From Marinomonas sp. IMCC 4694 (GTDB lineage: Bacteria; Pseudomonadota; Gammaproteobacteria; Pseudomonadales; Marinomonadaceae): a DNA stretch of 64,000 nt. The notes under the pieces are model-generated. The model ran no database searches, had not been told where the DNA came from, and worked only from the letters and a program-made list of their open reading frames with translations. The position numbers and the translations under genes are program-made. Of the stretch, positions 28,481-36,031 are shown piece by piece. Positions within the stretch are counted from its first letter, which is position 1. Every line of letters starts with the position of its first letter. Location: positions 1,674,001-1,738,000 of the forward strand of contig NZ_VSRV01000001.1 of the NCBI RefSeq assembly GCF_008122525.1, in the 5' to 3' direction.

Positions 28481-30094
28481 ATGTATTATTTGAAGCGTGT
28501 TTCTTTTGCCCTAATGGTGGCAGGAAGTGTGAGTGGCAGTTATGCGGCACCCTTGACTCAACCAAACGCAAGTTCGTTATCCCAAGACTATAAAAGCCTT
28601 GAAAGTAAGGCGACTGTGATGCCGCAGCTTGACAATTTCACATTGAATGGGGCGCCATTAAGTGAAGACGCTGAAGGTGGCATTAAAGTCCCTTTGAACT
28701 CTATTATGTTTTCTGGAAACAGAGCGTTCGATAGCAGTGAGCTGAACACCGTGCTAGCGGTGGATAGACTTGAGGCAACGTATGACCTAGCAGGGCTAAA
28801 AGCGCTTGCTAACCGAATTAGTATTTTTTATCGTGAAAGTGGCTACCCCTTTGCGAGAGCATTTATACCCGCACAGGACTTTGGCGACGGTCAGCTGGCC
28901 ATTGAAGTTGTCGAGGGCCGCTATGGTGTTGTAACAACAACCGGTGAGGCTGATCTCGTTAAAAGTACTCAAGGGTATCTTGGTGATTTAAAATTAGGAT
29001 CCGTGATATATGCGCCTGAGCTTGAACGGGCTGTATTGATTCTGAGTGATCAGCCAGGTATTACCATTGTTCCAGTAATGCAGCCTAGCAAAAAAGTTGG
29101 TAGTGGGGACTTAATGGTTTCTGTGCGTGAAGGAGAGCGTTACTTTGGGTCTCTAGGGGTGGATAATTATGGTAATCGATATTCAGGAAGTGATCGCTTC
29201 TTGCTGGATTTCAGTGCTAACCGTTTATTAAAATTAGGCGATGAGCTGTCTTTTAGTACGTTTATCACCGATGAATCTACCTGGCTCGGGCAGGCGCAGT
29301 ATGCATTTCCAGTGGGGTACAAAGGTCTAAGAGCAGAGCTTGGTTACTCACATTTAGATTATAATTTGATCGAAGATTTTGGAAGCGGATTTTCAGGAAC
29401 TGCCACAACGCAAAGCTTTCAACTGAGTTATCCACTAGTGCGTTCAATGCTCACGAATGTAACGGCGTTAACTAAATTCAGCCGTTCAGAATATTTAGAT
29501 CAGCGAGGGGGGTTTGAAGATTCAAAGGACGCTAAAAACTTACAAGTTGGTCTGCAATTTGATCATCGTGACTCATTTTACGGTGGCGGTGTAACTTACG
29601 GTAATCTTTTTAATATAAAAGCCAACATAAGTCAGTCTTCAACAGTCACTGATAGTAGTTTCAATGTACACAAAGGTCTCATTGCTCGCGTGCAAAATTT
29701 GCCATCAAGCTATTCATTGTTTACAAGCGTCAGCGGTCAGTATGCTAATCAATCTATTGACGGCACTCAGCAAACGGGCTTAGGGGGAGTGAATGGGGTT
29801 CGAGCTTATCCACAAGGTGAGGCTAGCGGCAGCAAATCACTGACCAGTCAAATAGAAATCAGATACAACAAAGATGAATATCAGCCATTTGTTTTTTATG
29901 ATATAGCACGTCGTATAAAAACAGAGGACGAGACATCGCGTGATTTATCCGGGGCCGGCCTTGGTTTGAGATATACCGATAAGATGTTTAGTGCTGAAGT
30001 GCTTTCTGCTTGGAAAGTAAAGGGAGGAGACTCTGTGTCAGATAGCAAACAGCAAGATCCACAAATTTGGTTTAAAGCACGGTATAACTTTTAA
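28481..30094 (+). CDS. TpsB outer-membrane transporter (FhaC/ShlB family)
   Basis: Omp85-superfamily transporter that moves the TpsA exoprotein across the outer membrane. It has 537 residues, in the normal 500-580 range. A signal peptide ends near GSYA-A (residues 1-22). A periplasmic POTRA region follows, with IMFSGNRAFDSSELNTVL and the FYRESGYPFARAFIPAQDF strand typical of POTRA_2 (about residues 70-145). The second POTRA has LERAVLILSDQPGITIVPVMQPS. The remainder is a 16-strand-type beta-barrel with GGVNGVRAYPQGEASGS, the counterpart of the conserved VRGY/F tip motif that folds back into the pore, and it ends with an aromatic residue (WFKARYNF), the outer-membrane insertion signal. The gene follows tpsA after 171 bases that contain two hairpins. 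The pair is expected to be co-transcribed, with tpsB perhaps made at a lower level. Confidence 0.93.
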   Translation: MYYLKRVSFALMVAGSVSGSYAAPLTQPNASSLSQDYKSLESKATVMPQLDNFTLNGAPLSEDAEGGIKVPLNSIMFSGNRAFDSSELNTVLAVDRLEATYDLAGLKALANRISIFYRESGYPFARAFIPAQDFGDGQLAIEVVEGRYGVVTTTGEADLVKSTQGYLGDLKLGSVIYAPELERAVLILSDQPGITIVPVMQPSKKVGSGDLMVSVREGERYFGSLGVDNYGNRYSGSDRFLLDFSANRLLKLGDELSFSTFITDESTWLGQAQYAFPVGYKGLRAELGYSHLDYNLIEDFGSGFSGTATTQSFQLSYPLVRSMLTNVTALTKFSRSEYLDQRGGFEDSKDAKNLQVGLQFDHRDSFYGGGVTYGNLFNIKANISQSSTVTDSSFNVHKGLIARVQNLPSSYSLFTSVSGQYANQSIDGTQQTGLGGVNGVRAYPQGEASGSKSLTSQIEIRYNKDEYQPFVFYDIARRIKTEDETSRDLSGAGLGLRYTDKMFSAEVLSAWKVKGGDSVSDSKQQDPQIWFKARYNF

Positions 30095-30145
30095 CAACGG
30101 TATCCTGTAAATATCTTGATCGTATACATTAATTGGAAAATGAAC

Positions 30146-30652
30146 ATGACGATAATGAAAATGATGTGCTTTATGTTGGGGATTGCGGTGAGTGGTTTAG
30201 CGATTTCCAACGAAACAGCTGAAAATGCCAGTACGGCTTATGGTGACTGGGGTGTGCAATGTGGTCAGAAGCAGAATGATACTGTAGAGGTTTGCCAAGC
30301 AACTCAAATGCTTTGGTTGGAACAGGACGATAAAAAACAAAAGCTTTTAACCTTGCTGTTAATGCCTTCCAATGATGACGGAAAAATACTGCAACTCGGT
30401 TTACCTTTAGGTGTAGATTTAAGACCAGGTATTGTCATTGCGGTTGATGACGGTAAAGAAGAATCGTTTGATTATGCTCTTTGTTCAAACCTAGATTGTT
30501 CATCCTTCGTGTTAATGACCCAAGAGCGACTTTCTGCTTTTGAAAAGGGTAATGTGTTAAAAATTGGTTTCAGACCGTTTGGTTCTCAGCAGACCGTCGT
30601 GTTGGAGGCGTCTCTAAAAGGGTTCACAAAAGCCTCTAACAGAGTAAAGTAA
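30146..30652 (+). CDS. IalB-family (invasion-associated locus B-like) periplasmic protein
   Basis: Small exported protein of about 168 residues resembling the IalB family, first described in Bartonella and common in alpha- and some gammaproteobacteria (family knowledge). The biochemical role is unknown. It shows a short signal peptide (MKMMCFMLGIAVSGLAIS-N), then the family hallmark YGDWGVQCGQK, VCQATQ, LGLPLGVDLRPGIVIAVDDG, the Cys pair CSNLDCSSF and IGFRPFG. Four Cys could form two disulfides. I chose ATG at 30146 because GGAA (30135-30138) is at good spacing. ATG 30140 and a TTG at 30116 are also in frame. It begins about 50 bases after tpsB on the same strand, so it is probably the third gene of the TPS operon, perhaps assisting secretion or anchoring of TpsA (inference). 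Confidence 0.8.
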   Translation: MTIMKMMCFMLGIAVSGLAISNETAENASTAYGDWGVQCGQKQNDTVEVCQATQMLWLEQDDKKQKLLTLLLMPSNDDGKILQLGLPLGVDLRPGIVIAVDDGKEESFDYALCSNLDCSSFVLMTQERLSAFEKGNVLKIGFRPFGSQQTVVLEASLKGFTKASNRVK

Positions 30653-30671
30653 ATTGTGTAAATTGGGGTCA

Positions 30672-30805
30672 GATGAAAATATTTGCACCTATGGCAATAG
30701 GTGGGTGCAACTATTTTGGGCATTCCACAGCACGTTATTCAATGTAGTAATAATCGTCTAGTATGCTTTGCAAGCGAAGACGATTTTATTGCTTCTATAC
30801 ATTAG
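30672..30805 (+). repeat. 134-bp structured repeat, copy 1
   Basis: Identical by eye to 30881-31014 (offset 209 bp). It contains two hairpins: CACCTAT-GGCA-ATAGGTG (30686-30703), and AATCGTCT (30752-30759) with AGACGATT (30778-30785). No ORF. It looks like a small non-coding repeat family member (REP/MITE-like). A leader GTGTAAATTGGGGTCAGAT at 30656 is repeated at 30826. Confidence 0.85.
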
Positions 30806-30880
30806 CTAACGGAATACGCTAAACAGTGTAAATTGGGGTCAGATGAAAATATTTAAAATATGTTGAGATGAAAATATCTT

Positions 30881-31014
30881 GATGAAAATATTTGCACCTA
30901 TGGCAATAGGTGGGTGCAACTATTTTGGGCATTCCACAGCACGTTATTCAATGTAGTAATAATCGTCTAGTATGCTTTGCAAGCGAAGACGATTTTATTG
31001 CTTCTATACATTAG
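30881..31014 (+). repeat. 134-bp structured repeat, copy 2
   Basis: Second copy of the 134-bp element, with hairpins at 30895-30912 and 30961-30994. Its last bases TTAG (31011-31014) coincide with the target site of the IS5-family element. Between the copies, 30826-30854 repeats the 29-bp leader of copy 1, followed by short degenerate GATGAAAATAT iterations. Together these fill the gene-free stretch 30653-31084. Confidence 0.85.
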
Positions 31015-32199
31015 GGAACATGCGATTAAGTCGGTAACATGAGATAATCTCGCCGACTTAAGACAACTACGACGCCTACCGATCATGAACCAGCTTTCCT
31101 TCGCCGACACCGAATTTACCAGCAAACGCCGCAAGACTCGCAAAGAACTCTTTCTTGGTCGAATGGATGAATTGATTCCTTGGCAGCAGCTTGAAGCCCA
31201 AATTGAACCCTTCTATCCAAAAGCAGGTAATGGACGTCGCCCATATCCTTTGTCTACCATGTTGCGCATTCACTTTATGCAGAACTGGTACAACATGGGA
31301 GACCCTGCAATGGAAGACGCTCTTTATGAGATTACCTCTATGCGGCTTTTTGCTGGGTTATCCTTAGAAGGTGCGATACCTGATCACACAACTATTATGA
31401 ATTTCAGGCACTTACTGGAAAAGCATAAGCTTGGACGAAAACTATTTAAAGAAGTCCATAAATGGCTATCAGACTCAGGTATTTACTTCAAAGAAGGCAC
31501 CATCGTTGACGCGACTATTATTGAAGCCGCTAGCTCGACCAAAAATAAAGCCAAATCACGTGATCCAGAAATGCACCAAACTAAGAAGGGAAACCAATGG
31601 TTCTTCGGATTAAAAGCACATATTGGAGTCGATGCTAAACGTGGCTTGGTGCATAGTTTCACCACCACTTCTGCCAATGAACATGACCTAAACCAAATCA
31701 CTGAGCTCATGCATGGCGATGAGACGTTTGTCTATGCTGACTCGGGCTACCGTGGCGTGGAAAAACGTGAGGAAACCAAAGATAAGACGTTGGAGTGGTT
31801 GATTGCGGAGATGCCAAGCAAGGTTCGGGAATGGAAAAAGCATCCCCGTATTAATAAAATCCCCATCAATACTGAGTACATAAAAGCGAGCATCAGAGCA
31901 AAAGTAGAGCACCCGTTTCGGATACTGATGTGCCAGTTTGGCTTCCGCAAAGTGGTCTATAAAGGTCTATCAAAAAATGACAATAAGCTCGCGGTGTTGT
32001 TTGCACTGGGAAACATACTGCGAGTGGATCAGATGATAAGGTCTGCACGGGGTTAATCCGTCTTGATGATGGTAGTTGGAGCTTTTAAGCCTTCAACTAG
32101 AGAATAAGAAACACTAAAAACCGAGGTTTTTAGTGAATTAAAGAGCGAATCAGGCCAGCTGCGACTTAGTGCTAATAATCTGACTTAATCGCACATTCC
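31015..32199 (+). mobile_element. IS5-family insertion sequence, intact
   Basis: About 1185 bp. The left end GGAACATGCGATTAAGTCGG and the inverted right end GGAATGTGCGATTAAGTCAG match at most positions (17 of 20). It is flanked by TTAG (31011-31014) on the left and CTAG (32200-32203) on the right, fitting the YTAR target preference of IS5 elements, with one mismatch in the duplication. It holds one full-length transposase gene. It sits at the very end of the second 134-bp repeat. Confidence 0.85.
31085..32056 (+). CDS. IS5-family transposase
   Basis: DDE transposase of 323 residues that catalyses cut-and-paste movement of the surrounding element. The N-terminal DUF772 domain (about residues 30-110) shows GRRPYPLSTMLRIHFMQNWY, DALYEITSMRLFAGL and IPDHTTIMNFRHLLEKH. 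The catalytic DDE_Tnp_1 domain shows D in EGTIVDATIIEAASS, D in ADSGYRG, and the late E in IRAKVEHPFRILMCQFGFRK, the YREK-like signature region of this family. The frame is complete and ends just inside the right terminal repeat, so this copy could be active. Start ATG at 31085 follows the left end closely, with no strong ribosome site. Confidence 0.95.
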   Translation: MNQLSFADTEFTSKRRKTRKELFLGRMDELIPWQQLEAQIEPFYPKAGNGRRPYPLSTMLRIHFMQNWYNMGDPAMEDALYEITSMRLFAGLSLEGAIPDHTTIMNFRHLLEKHKLGRKLFKEVHKWLSDSGIYFKEGTIVDATIIEAASSTKNKAKSRDPEMHQTKKGNQWFFGLKAHIGVDAKRGLVHSFTTTSANEHDLNQITELMHGDETFVYADSGYRGVEKREETKDKTLEWLIAEMPSKVREWKKHPRINKIPINTEYIKASIRAKVEHPFRILMCQFGFRKVVYKGLSKNDNKLAVLFALGNILRVDQMIRSARG

Positions 32200-32251
32200 C
32201 TAGTGTACAGGCTCAAGCACTAGTAAGTAAAAACACTGTCTTTTTGTTCAA

Positions 32252-33475
32252 TTACTCATGTGGAGTCGCTAACCACCAATCTTCCATCAGTAGCCTTCTT
32301 TTTTGAAGTAAATCACCACGTTGGTAAGCGGCTTCTGCTTGGTCCTTCAGTTTATGCGCAAGAGCGTGTTCAATGACCTCTCTGGGAAAGCTGGTTGTTT
32401 CCCCCGCCCAGTCACGAAAAGTTGAACGAAAACCGTGTTGGGTTAAGTCTCTACGATCCATGCGCTTTAGAACGGCCGTAAGCGTCATATCTGACATCTG
32501 CTTACCTTGTTGACCTGGGAAGACTAAAATGCCACCAGCAACCCTAGGGAGCTCTTGAAGTATCTTAATGGCACCGGTTGAAAGAGGGACTCGATGTTCC
32601 TTGCGGGCTTTCATGCGTTCTGCTGGAACTATCCATATCTTGTTTTCAAAATCAATTTCATCCCATGTGGCGCCTCGTACTTCACCAGAGCGAGCAACCG
32701 TTAAAATTGAAAACTCTAGCGCTCTGGCAGCAAGGCCAGGGCGCTTGGAAAGCTCTTTCATAAAATTAGCAATGTCAGCATAAGGAAGGGCGGCATGGTG
32801 CTTGCGATTTTGTATTTTACTTGGTTCGGGAAGTAGCGGTTTAAGCATGCCTTTCCAACCCGCTGGATTATCACCGTCTCTAAATTCTTTTGCCTTCGCA
32901 TAATCCAAGATTGTTTCAATGCGACCACGAAGGCGACTGGCCGTTTCATTCTTTTCAAGCCATATAGGTTGAAGTACTTCAAGAATGTGTGTTTTGTTTA
33001 TTTGGTTTACCGGCAAATGACCAATAACAGGGAAGGCGTATTGCTCCAAACTAGAACGCCATTGTGCGATATGCTTAATATTCTTTAGCTCTTTTTCTTT
33101 GATGTTCAACACTAACTGAGCGCACTCACTAAAGGTGGTGTTTCTGGCTTGCTGCCGAATAGCTTCGGCTTTGCGTTCTTTTTTGGCTTCAAGAGGGTTG
33201 ATGCCGGCTTTGATCTCACTACGAAGCTCTCTGGCTTTATCTCTCGCTTCAGAAAGAGTAACTTCAGGGTAGCTGCCTAATCCAAGGAAAAGCCGGTTAG
33301 GTACTTCTTTGCCTGATTTGTCTATTCTGGTCCCCATAAGCATGTTGAGAACCCAGCTTCTAGAATTACCTGCCACTTTTAATGATAGGCCGCTGACACC
33401 GCCAACGGCATGACGACCGTCTTTTTTTATCTTAGAGACAGCTAGGGCAGTAAGCTCTTTTACAATTTTTGGCAT
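32252..33475 (-). CDS. P4-type tyrosine integrase
   Basis: Site-specific recombinase of 407 residues. The N-terminal DUF4102 arm-binding domain (LTALAVSKIKKDGRHAVGG..LGLGSYPEVTLSEARDKARELR) is followed by a core-binding SAM-like domain and the catalytic domain. Catalytic residues are visible: Arg in RSGEVRGATWDEID (near 265), His-x-x-Arg in LTQHGFRSTFRDW, His in IEHALAHK, and nucleophile Tyr384 in EAAYQRGDLL. The gene is complete. P4-like integrases usually mobilise genomic islands and insert at tRNA or tmRNA 3' ends, but none was recognised here. It points into the accessory region and lies at its right border, next to PhoD-like housekeeping DNA. This suggests that it belongs to an island carrying the TPS locus, or to a remnant of one (inference). 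Confidence 0.93.
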   Translation of the reverse strand: MPKIVKELTALAVSKIKKDGRHAVGGVSGLSLKVAGNSRSWVLNMLMGTRIDKSGKEVPNRLFLGLGSYPEVTLSEARDKARELRSEIKAGINPLEAKKERKAEAIRQQARNTTFSECAQLVLNIKEKELKNIKHIAQWRSSLEQYAFPVIGHLPVNQINKTHILEVLQPIWLEKNETASRLRGRIETILDYAKAKEFRDGDNPAGWKGMLKPLLPEPSKIQNRKHHAALPYADIANFMKELSKRPGLAARALEFSILTVARSGEVRGATWDEIDFENKIWIVPAERMKARKEHRVPLSTGAIKILQELPRVAGGILVFPGQQGKQMSDMTLTAVLKRMDRRDLTQHGFRSTFRDWAGETTSFPREVIEHALAHKLKDQAEAAYQRGDLLQKRRLLMEDWWLATPHE

Positions 33476-33618
33476 CGAATTTCCTTGTACATCAACCAGT
33501 ACATCAATAGAAGCAGGATTTTAGTATATCTGGCTGGATGCTATTGGAAAAGTATTTTTTATAAGCCACTGATATATAATGAATTATTATATTACATTAG
33601 ACTTTACTGGAACTTATC

Positions 33619-33645
33619 ATGGCGGACTTGCTCACCGCCATTTTT
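33619..33645 (+). terminator. Rho-independent terminator-like hairpin without an upstream plus-strand gene
   Basis: ATGGCGG (33619-33625) pairs with CCGCCAT (33635-33641), loop 9 nt, followed by TTTTT. It is oriented for plus-strand transcription, yet no plus-strand gene ends here. It may be a remnant of the insertion site or the end of an unrecognised small transcript between 33476 and 33640. Confidence 0.5.
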
Positions 33646-33647
33646 AC

Positions 33648-33677
33648 AAAAAAAGACGTCCAAGGGCGTCTTTTTTT
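33648..33677 (-). terminator. Terminator downstream of the PhoD-like gene (bidirectional)
   Basis: AAAAAAAGACG (33648-33658) pairs with CGTCTTTTTTT (33667-33677) across an 8-nt loop. It begins 4 bases after the stop codon of the minus-strand phosphatase gene. The A/T tracts on both sides allow termination in either direction. Confidence 0.75.
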
Positions 33678-33681
33678 GTGT

Positions 33682-35592
33682 CTACTCCCATGTCGCGTCT
33701 TTTTCTGACAGATTAAATCTTACGTTACGTCCATCTGAGCATAGCTGTGTGACAGACTGCGGGGAGCCATCTGCGTTGAGTATGACTAAGCTGACACCGG
33801 AACCATTTAGTAGCCGCTCACCCTGGGCGGCGGTTTCAGGTTTGTGCGGGATGACTTTCATGCTGCGACGTCGTGTAAACCAGTTTAATGGCGAGCGCGG
33901 AGAATAGAGCCAGCGATTCAACCGATCAAAGGTGTCTAATAAGGTGGCGGGGAATTCATTTTTAATCCCGCTGCTGGTAATTTGCCAGAGGTCTGGTCCG
34001 CGCCTTGGGCCGCGTAACTGTATCTCGTATACAAAGGAATAGTGTACGTCACCAGAAAGAATGACGAAATTCTTTGGTGTTTGTTTGTGTCTAAAGAGAT
34101 TTATTAAAGCGTATGCTGAGCCTGGATGCGCCATCCAATTTTCAGCATCGACCATCAAAGGCTTCCCCATCCAAGTAAACAGCTTTTGTATGGCTTCTAT
34201 TAATTTCACACCAAAAATGGGTGCTGGTGACACTAGCACGACGGCATCGAGCCCTTTTAGTTGGTGCTGTAGGTCGGTTATCGATTCCCAATCCATTAAT
34301 CCAGACGGACTGTTTAAGGATTGTTCAGAACGCCAACGTTGTGTTCTGGTATCCAATACCATTAGAGGCGGCGATGTTTGCCACGTGTAATGCCAGGCAG
34401 AAAACTGGAATAAGGCCCTTATAAGTGAATCGTGCTCGTCTGTCCCTGGTGAATGAAGTACGTTTTGTATCTTTTTCATCAAAGGTTTTGAAAAGTGCTC
34501 TGGTGCGTTCCCCCAACCTTGACACAATAGATAGCCTATCAGAGCATTGCCTATAATTCGCGCGGAAAAAGGGTGTTCGTAAGCGGCTTTTTCCCACGCG
34601 GCGGTTAAGTTCCAATCGTCGGTAATGTCATGATCATCAAATATCATCGCTACCGGCAGATGCGCTAATGCTCTACGTACTTTAGGTAAGCCGTTGACAA
34701 AGTTCTGTAAGTTCGCGTGCTGTTTTGTATAAGTCTCGCGCTGCTCTTCGGTTAAGCCGGAGGGTATTGACCAGCCTTTTGGGGCCAGCAGTATTTCCCA
34801 CGCTTGAGGTGACCAAACGAGCGCGTACATGCCTAACACTTCAGCTAAGGAGATTAGATGGTTGTGTGCTGTGTCCGTGGTGAATATTGGTTTGCGCGCA
34901 CCACCAAACACGTGATCTAACATGCCTCGATTAGCATCGTTTTCGGGTAACAGATTTTCCCTAGAAAAATAATAAGGTGAGTGATTATGAAGTGCTTGTG
35001 AGTGCTCGACCGCAACGCACGGAAGTGCTTCGACTGGAAAATTGAGCTGTTGAATCAGTTGGTGAATGGCCCACAGCATCGGAGAGGCAACGTCGTCAGC
35101 GTAGATTTGGTCGCCACTCATCATAAGTAAACTTGGCCAGTCTTCTGGTGTTGACTTCTGCAACAGCTCGTCGACACGCAACAAACCATCGTCACTAGGG
35201 TGGTGAGGTTTACGGCAAGAGCCATGAAGAATCCGAGCTAGTGATGGCTGCAGGACAAAAAAAGGGTAAGGCTGATTATCATAAACAATGTCTTTGGCCC
35301 AATGCGTCCAATCTAAACCGTTTAACCGTAAGTCGTAATAAATGGTTTTTTTGGTTGGCAGTGATGAGGCAATGTTAAGATCAAGTAAATGAATGTAGAG
35401 CTGTTCGGCTGCTTTTATTTCTGTATGAGCGTCTTGGAGCTGGTCGGTGTCTAAAGACAGTGCCACTTGTAAAGCGCTTAAATCACCAAGCAACAGATCG
35501 AGCGATACGGACGCAGATTCCGTCGTTAACCACCAAAAAGTCACTCTATTTGGTGTCATTCGACGAAGAATAGGGCCAGCTAAAACCTGCAC
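33682..35592 (-). CDS. PhoD-like metallophosphatase
   Basis: Large (636 aa) member of the PhoD-like alkaline phosphatase/phosphodiesterase family. These are binuclear metal enzymes acting on phosphate esters. Metal-binding motifs are seen in order: GSCRKPHH (about residue 124), MMSGDQIYADD (about 158), IFDDHDITDDWN (about 317) and ILSGDVHYSF (about 522). An N-terminal fibronectin-like region (GPILRRMTPNRVTFWW) precedes the catalytic domain, as in other PhoD-like proteins. No signal peptide or Tat motif is present, so it is probably cytoplasmic, unlike secreted PhoD. It lies 3 bases after the thioesterase gene and is followed by a terminator, so the two form an operon. The substrate is unknown. 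Confidence 0.85.
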   Translation of the reverse strand: MQVLAGPILRRMTPNRVTFWWLTTESASVSLDLLLGDLSALQVALSLDTDQLQDAHTEIKAAEQLYIHLLDLNIASSLPTKKTIYYDLRLNGLDWTHWAKDIVYDNQPYPFFVLQPSLARILHGSCRKPHHPSDDGLLRVDELLQKSTPEDWPSLLMMSGDQIYADDVASPMLWAIHQLIQQLNFPVEALPCVAVEHSQALHNHSPYYFSRENLLPENDANRGMLDHVFGGARKPIFTTDTAHNHLISLAEVLGMYALVWSPQAWEILLAPKGWSIPSGLTEEQRETYTKQHANLQNFVNGLPKVRRALAHLPVAMIFDDHDITDDWNLTAAWEKAAYEHPFSARIIGNALIGYLLCQGWGNAPEHFSKPLMKKIQNVLHSPGTDEHDSLIRALFQFSAWHYTWQTSPPLMVLDTRTQRWRSEQSLNSPSGLMDWESITDLQHQLKGLDAVVLVSPAPIFGVKLIEAIQKLFTWMGKPLMVDAENWMAHPGSAYALINLFRHKQTPKNFVILSGDVHYSFVYEIQLRGPRRGPDLWQITSSGIKNEFPATLLDTFDRLNRWLYSPRSPLNWFTRRRSMKVIPHKPETAAQGERLLNGSGVSLVILNADGSPQSVTQLCSDGRNVRFNLSEKDATWE

Positions 35593-35595
35593 ATT

Positions 35596-36000
35596 TTACA
35601 CCGACAATCGATCGGCTTGAGTAAACACAATAGGGCGACCTTCTTTTGTTGTGGACGTCACCGTCATCCTAGCCTTGAGTATGAGTTGCTCATTGTCCTT
35701 ACGAAACAATTTTTGACAAAAAACAAATTTCAATTTCGACGTGCGTTCCACATGGGTCTGTACATAAAACACTTCGTGACTTCGTAGTGAACGTTTGTAT
35801 TCGAGTTCGGCCTTAATAAGGACCAGGTAAACGCCTTGTTGCGTAATGGCTGCGAAATCTAATCCACGCGATTTGATAAACTCGTGTCTTGCATGCTCTA
35901 AATAGTTCTGATAAACCGCATTGTTTACAATGCCTTGCATATCGCATTCATAATCTCGAACTTCAAAGTCAATTTTGTGCACCGAAGTTGATATGTCCAT
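35596..36000 (-). CDS. YbgC/FadM-like acyl-CoA thioesterase
   Basis: Hot-dog fold 4HBT thioesterase, 134 residues, expected to hydrolyse acyl-CoA thioesters in the cytoplasm. The signature is YECDMQGIVNNAVYQNYLEHARHEF, where the catalytic Asp of the DxxGxxxNxxY motif (D20 region) and the helix following it are typical of YbgC/FadM/PaaI-like enzymes. VYLVLIKAELEYKRSLRSHEVFYV and a terminal TVTST strand complete the single domain. It is first of a two-gene minus-strand unit with the PhoD-like gene (gap 3 bp). The chain-length preference cannot be told from sequence. Confidence 0.88.
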   Translation of the reverse strand: MDISTSVHKIDFEVRDYECDMQGIVNNAVYQNYLEHARHEFIKSRGLDFAAITQQGVYLVLIKAELEYKRSLRSHEVFYVQTHVERTSKLKFVFCQKLFRKDNEQLILKARMTVTSTTKEGRPIVFTQADRLSV

Positions 36001-36031
36001 ATCTTAGCCTTTGTGTGCCATTAAAAGAGGG

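Noticed and set aside
31431..31950. Alternative-frame ORFs inside the IS5 transposase
   Set aside because: They overlap a full DDE transposase and have no own features.
680..33660. Similar CCATTTTTTACC / CCATTTTTACAA strings as island attachment repeats
   Set aside because: The shared run is short and A/T-rich, as expected by chance, and no tRNA-like sequence accompanies either site.
33485..33907. A plus-strand ORF of 140 codons overlapping the PhoD-like gene end
   Set aside because: It has no family resemblance, runs through two terminator hairpins and is antisense to a well-supported gene.
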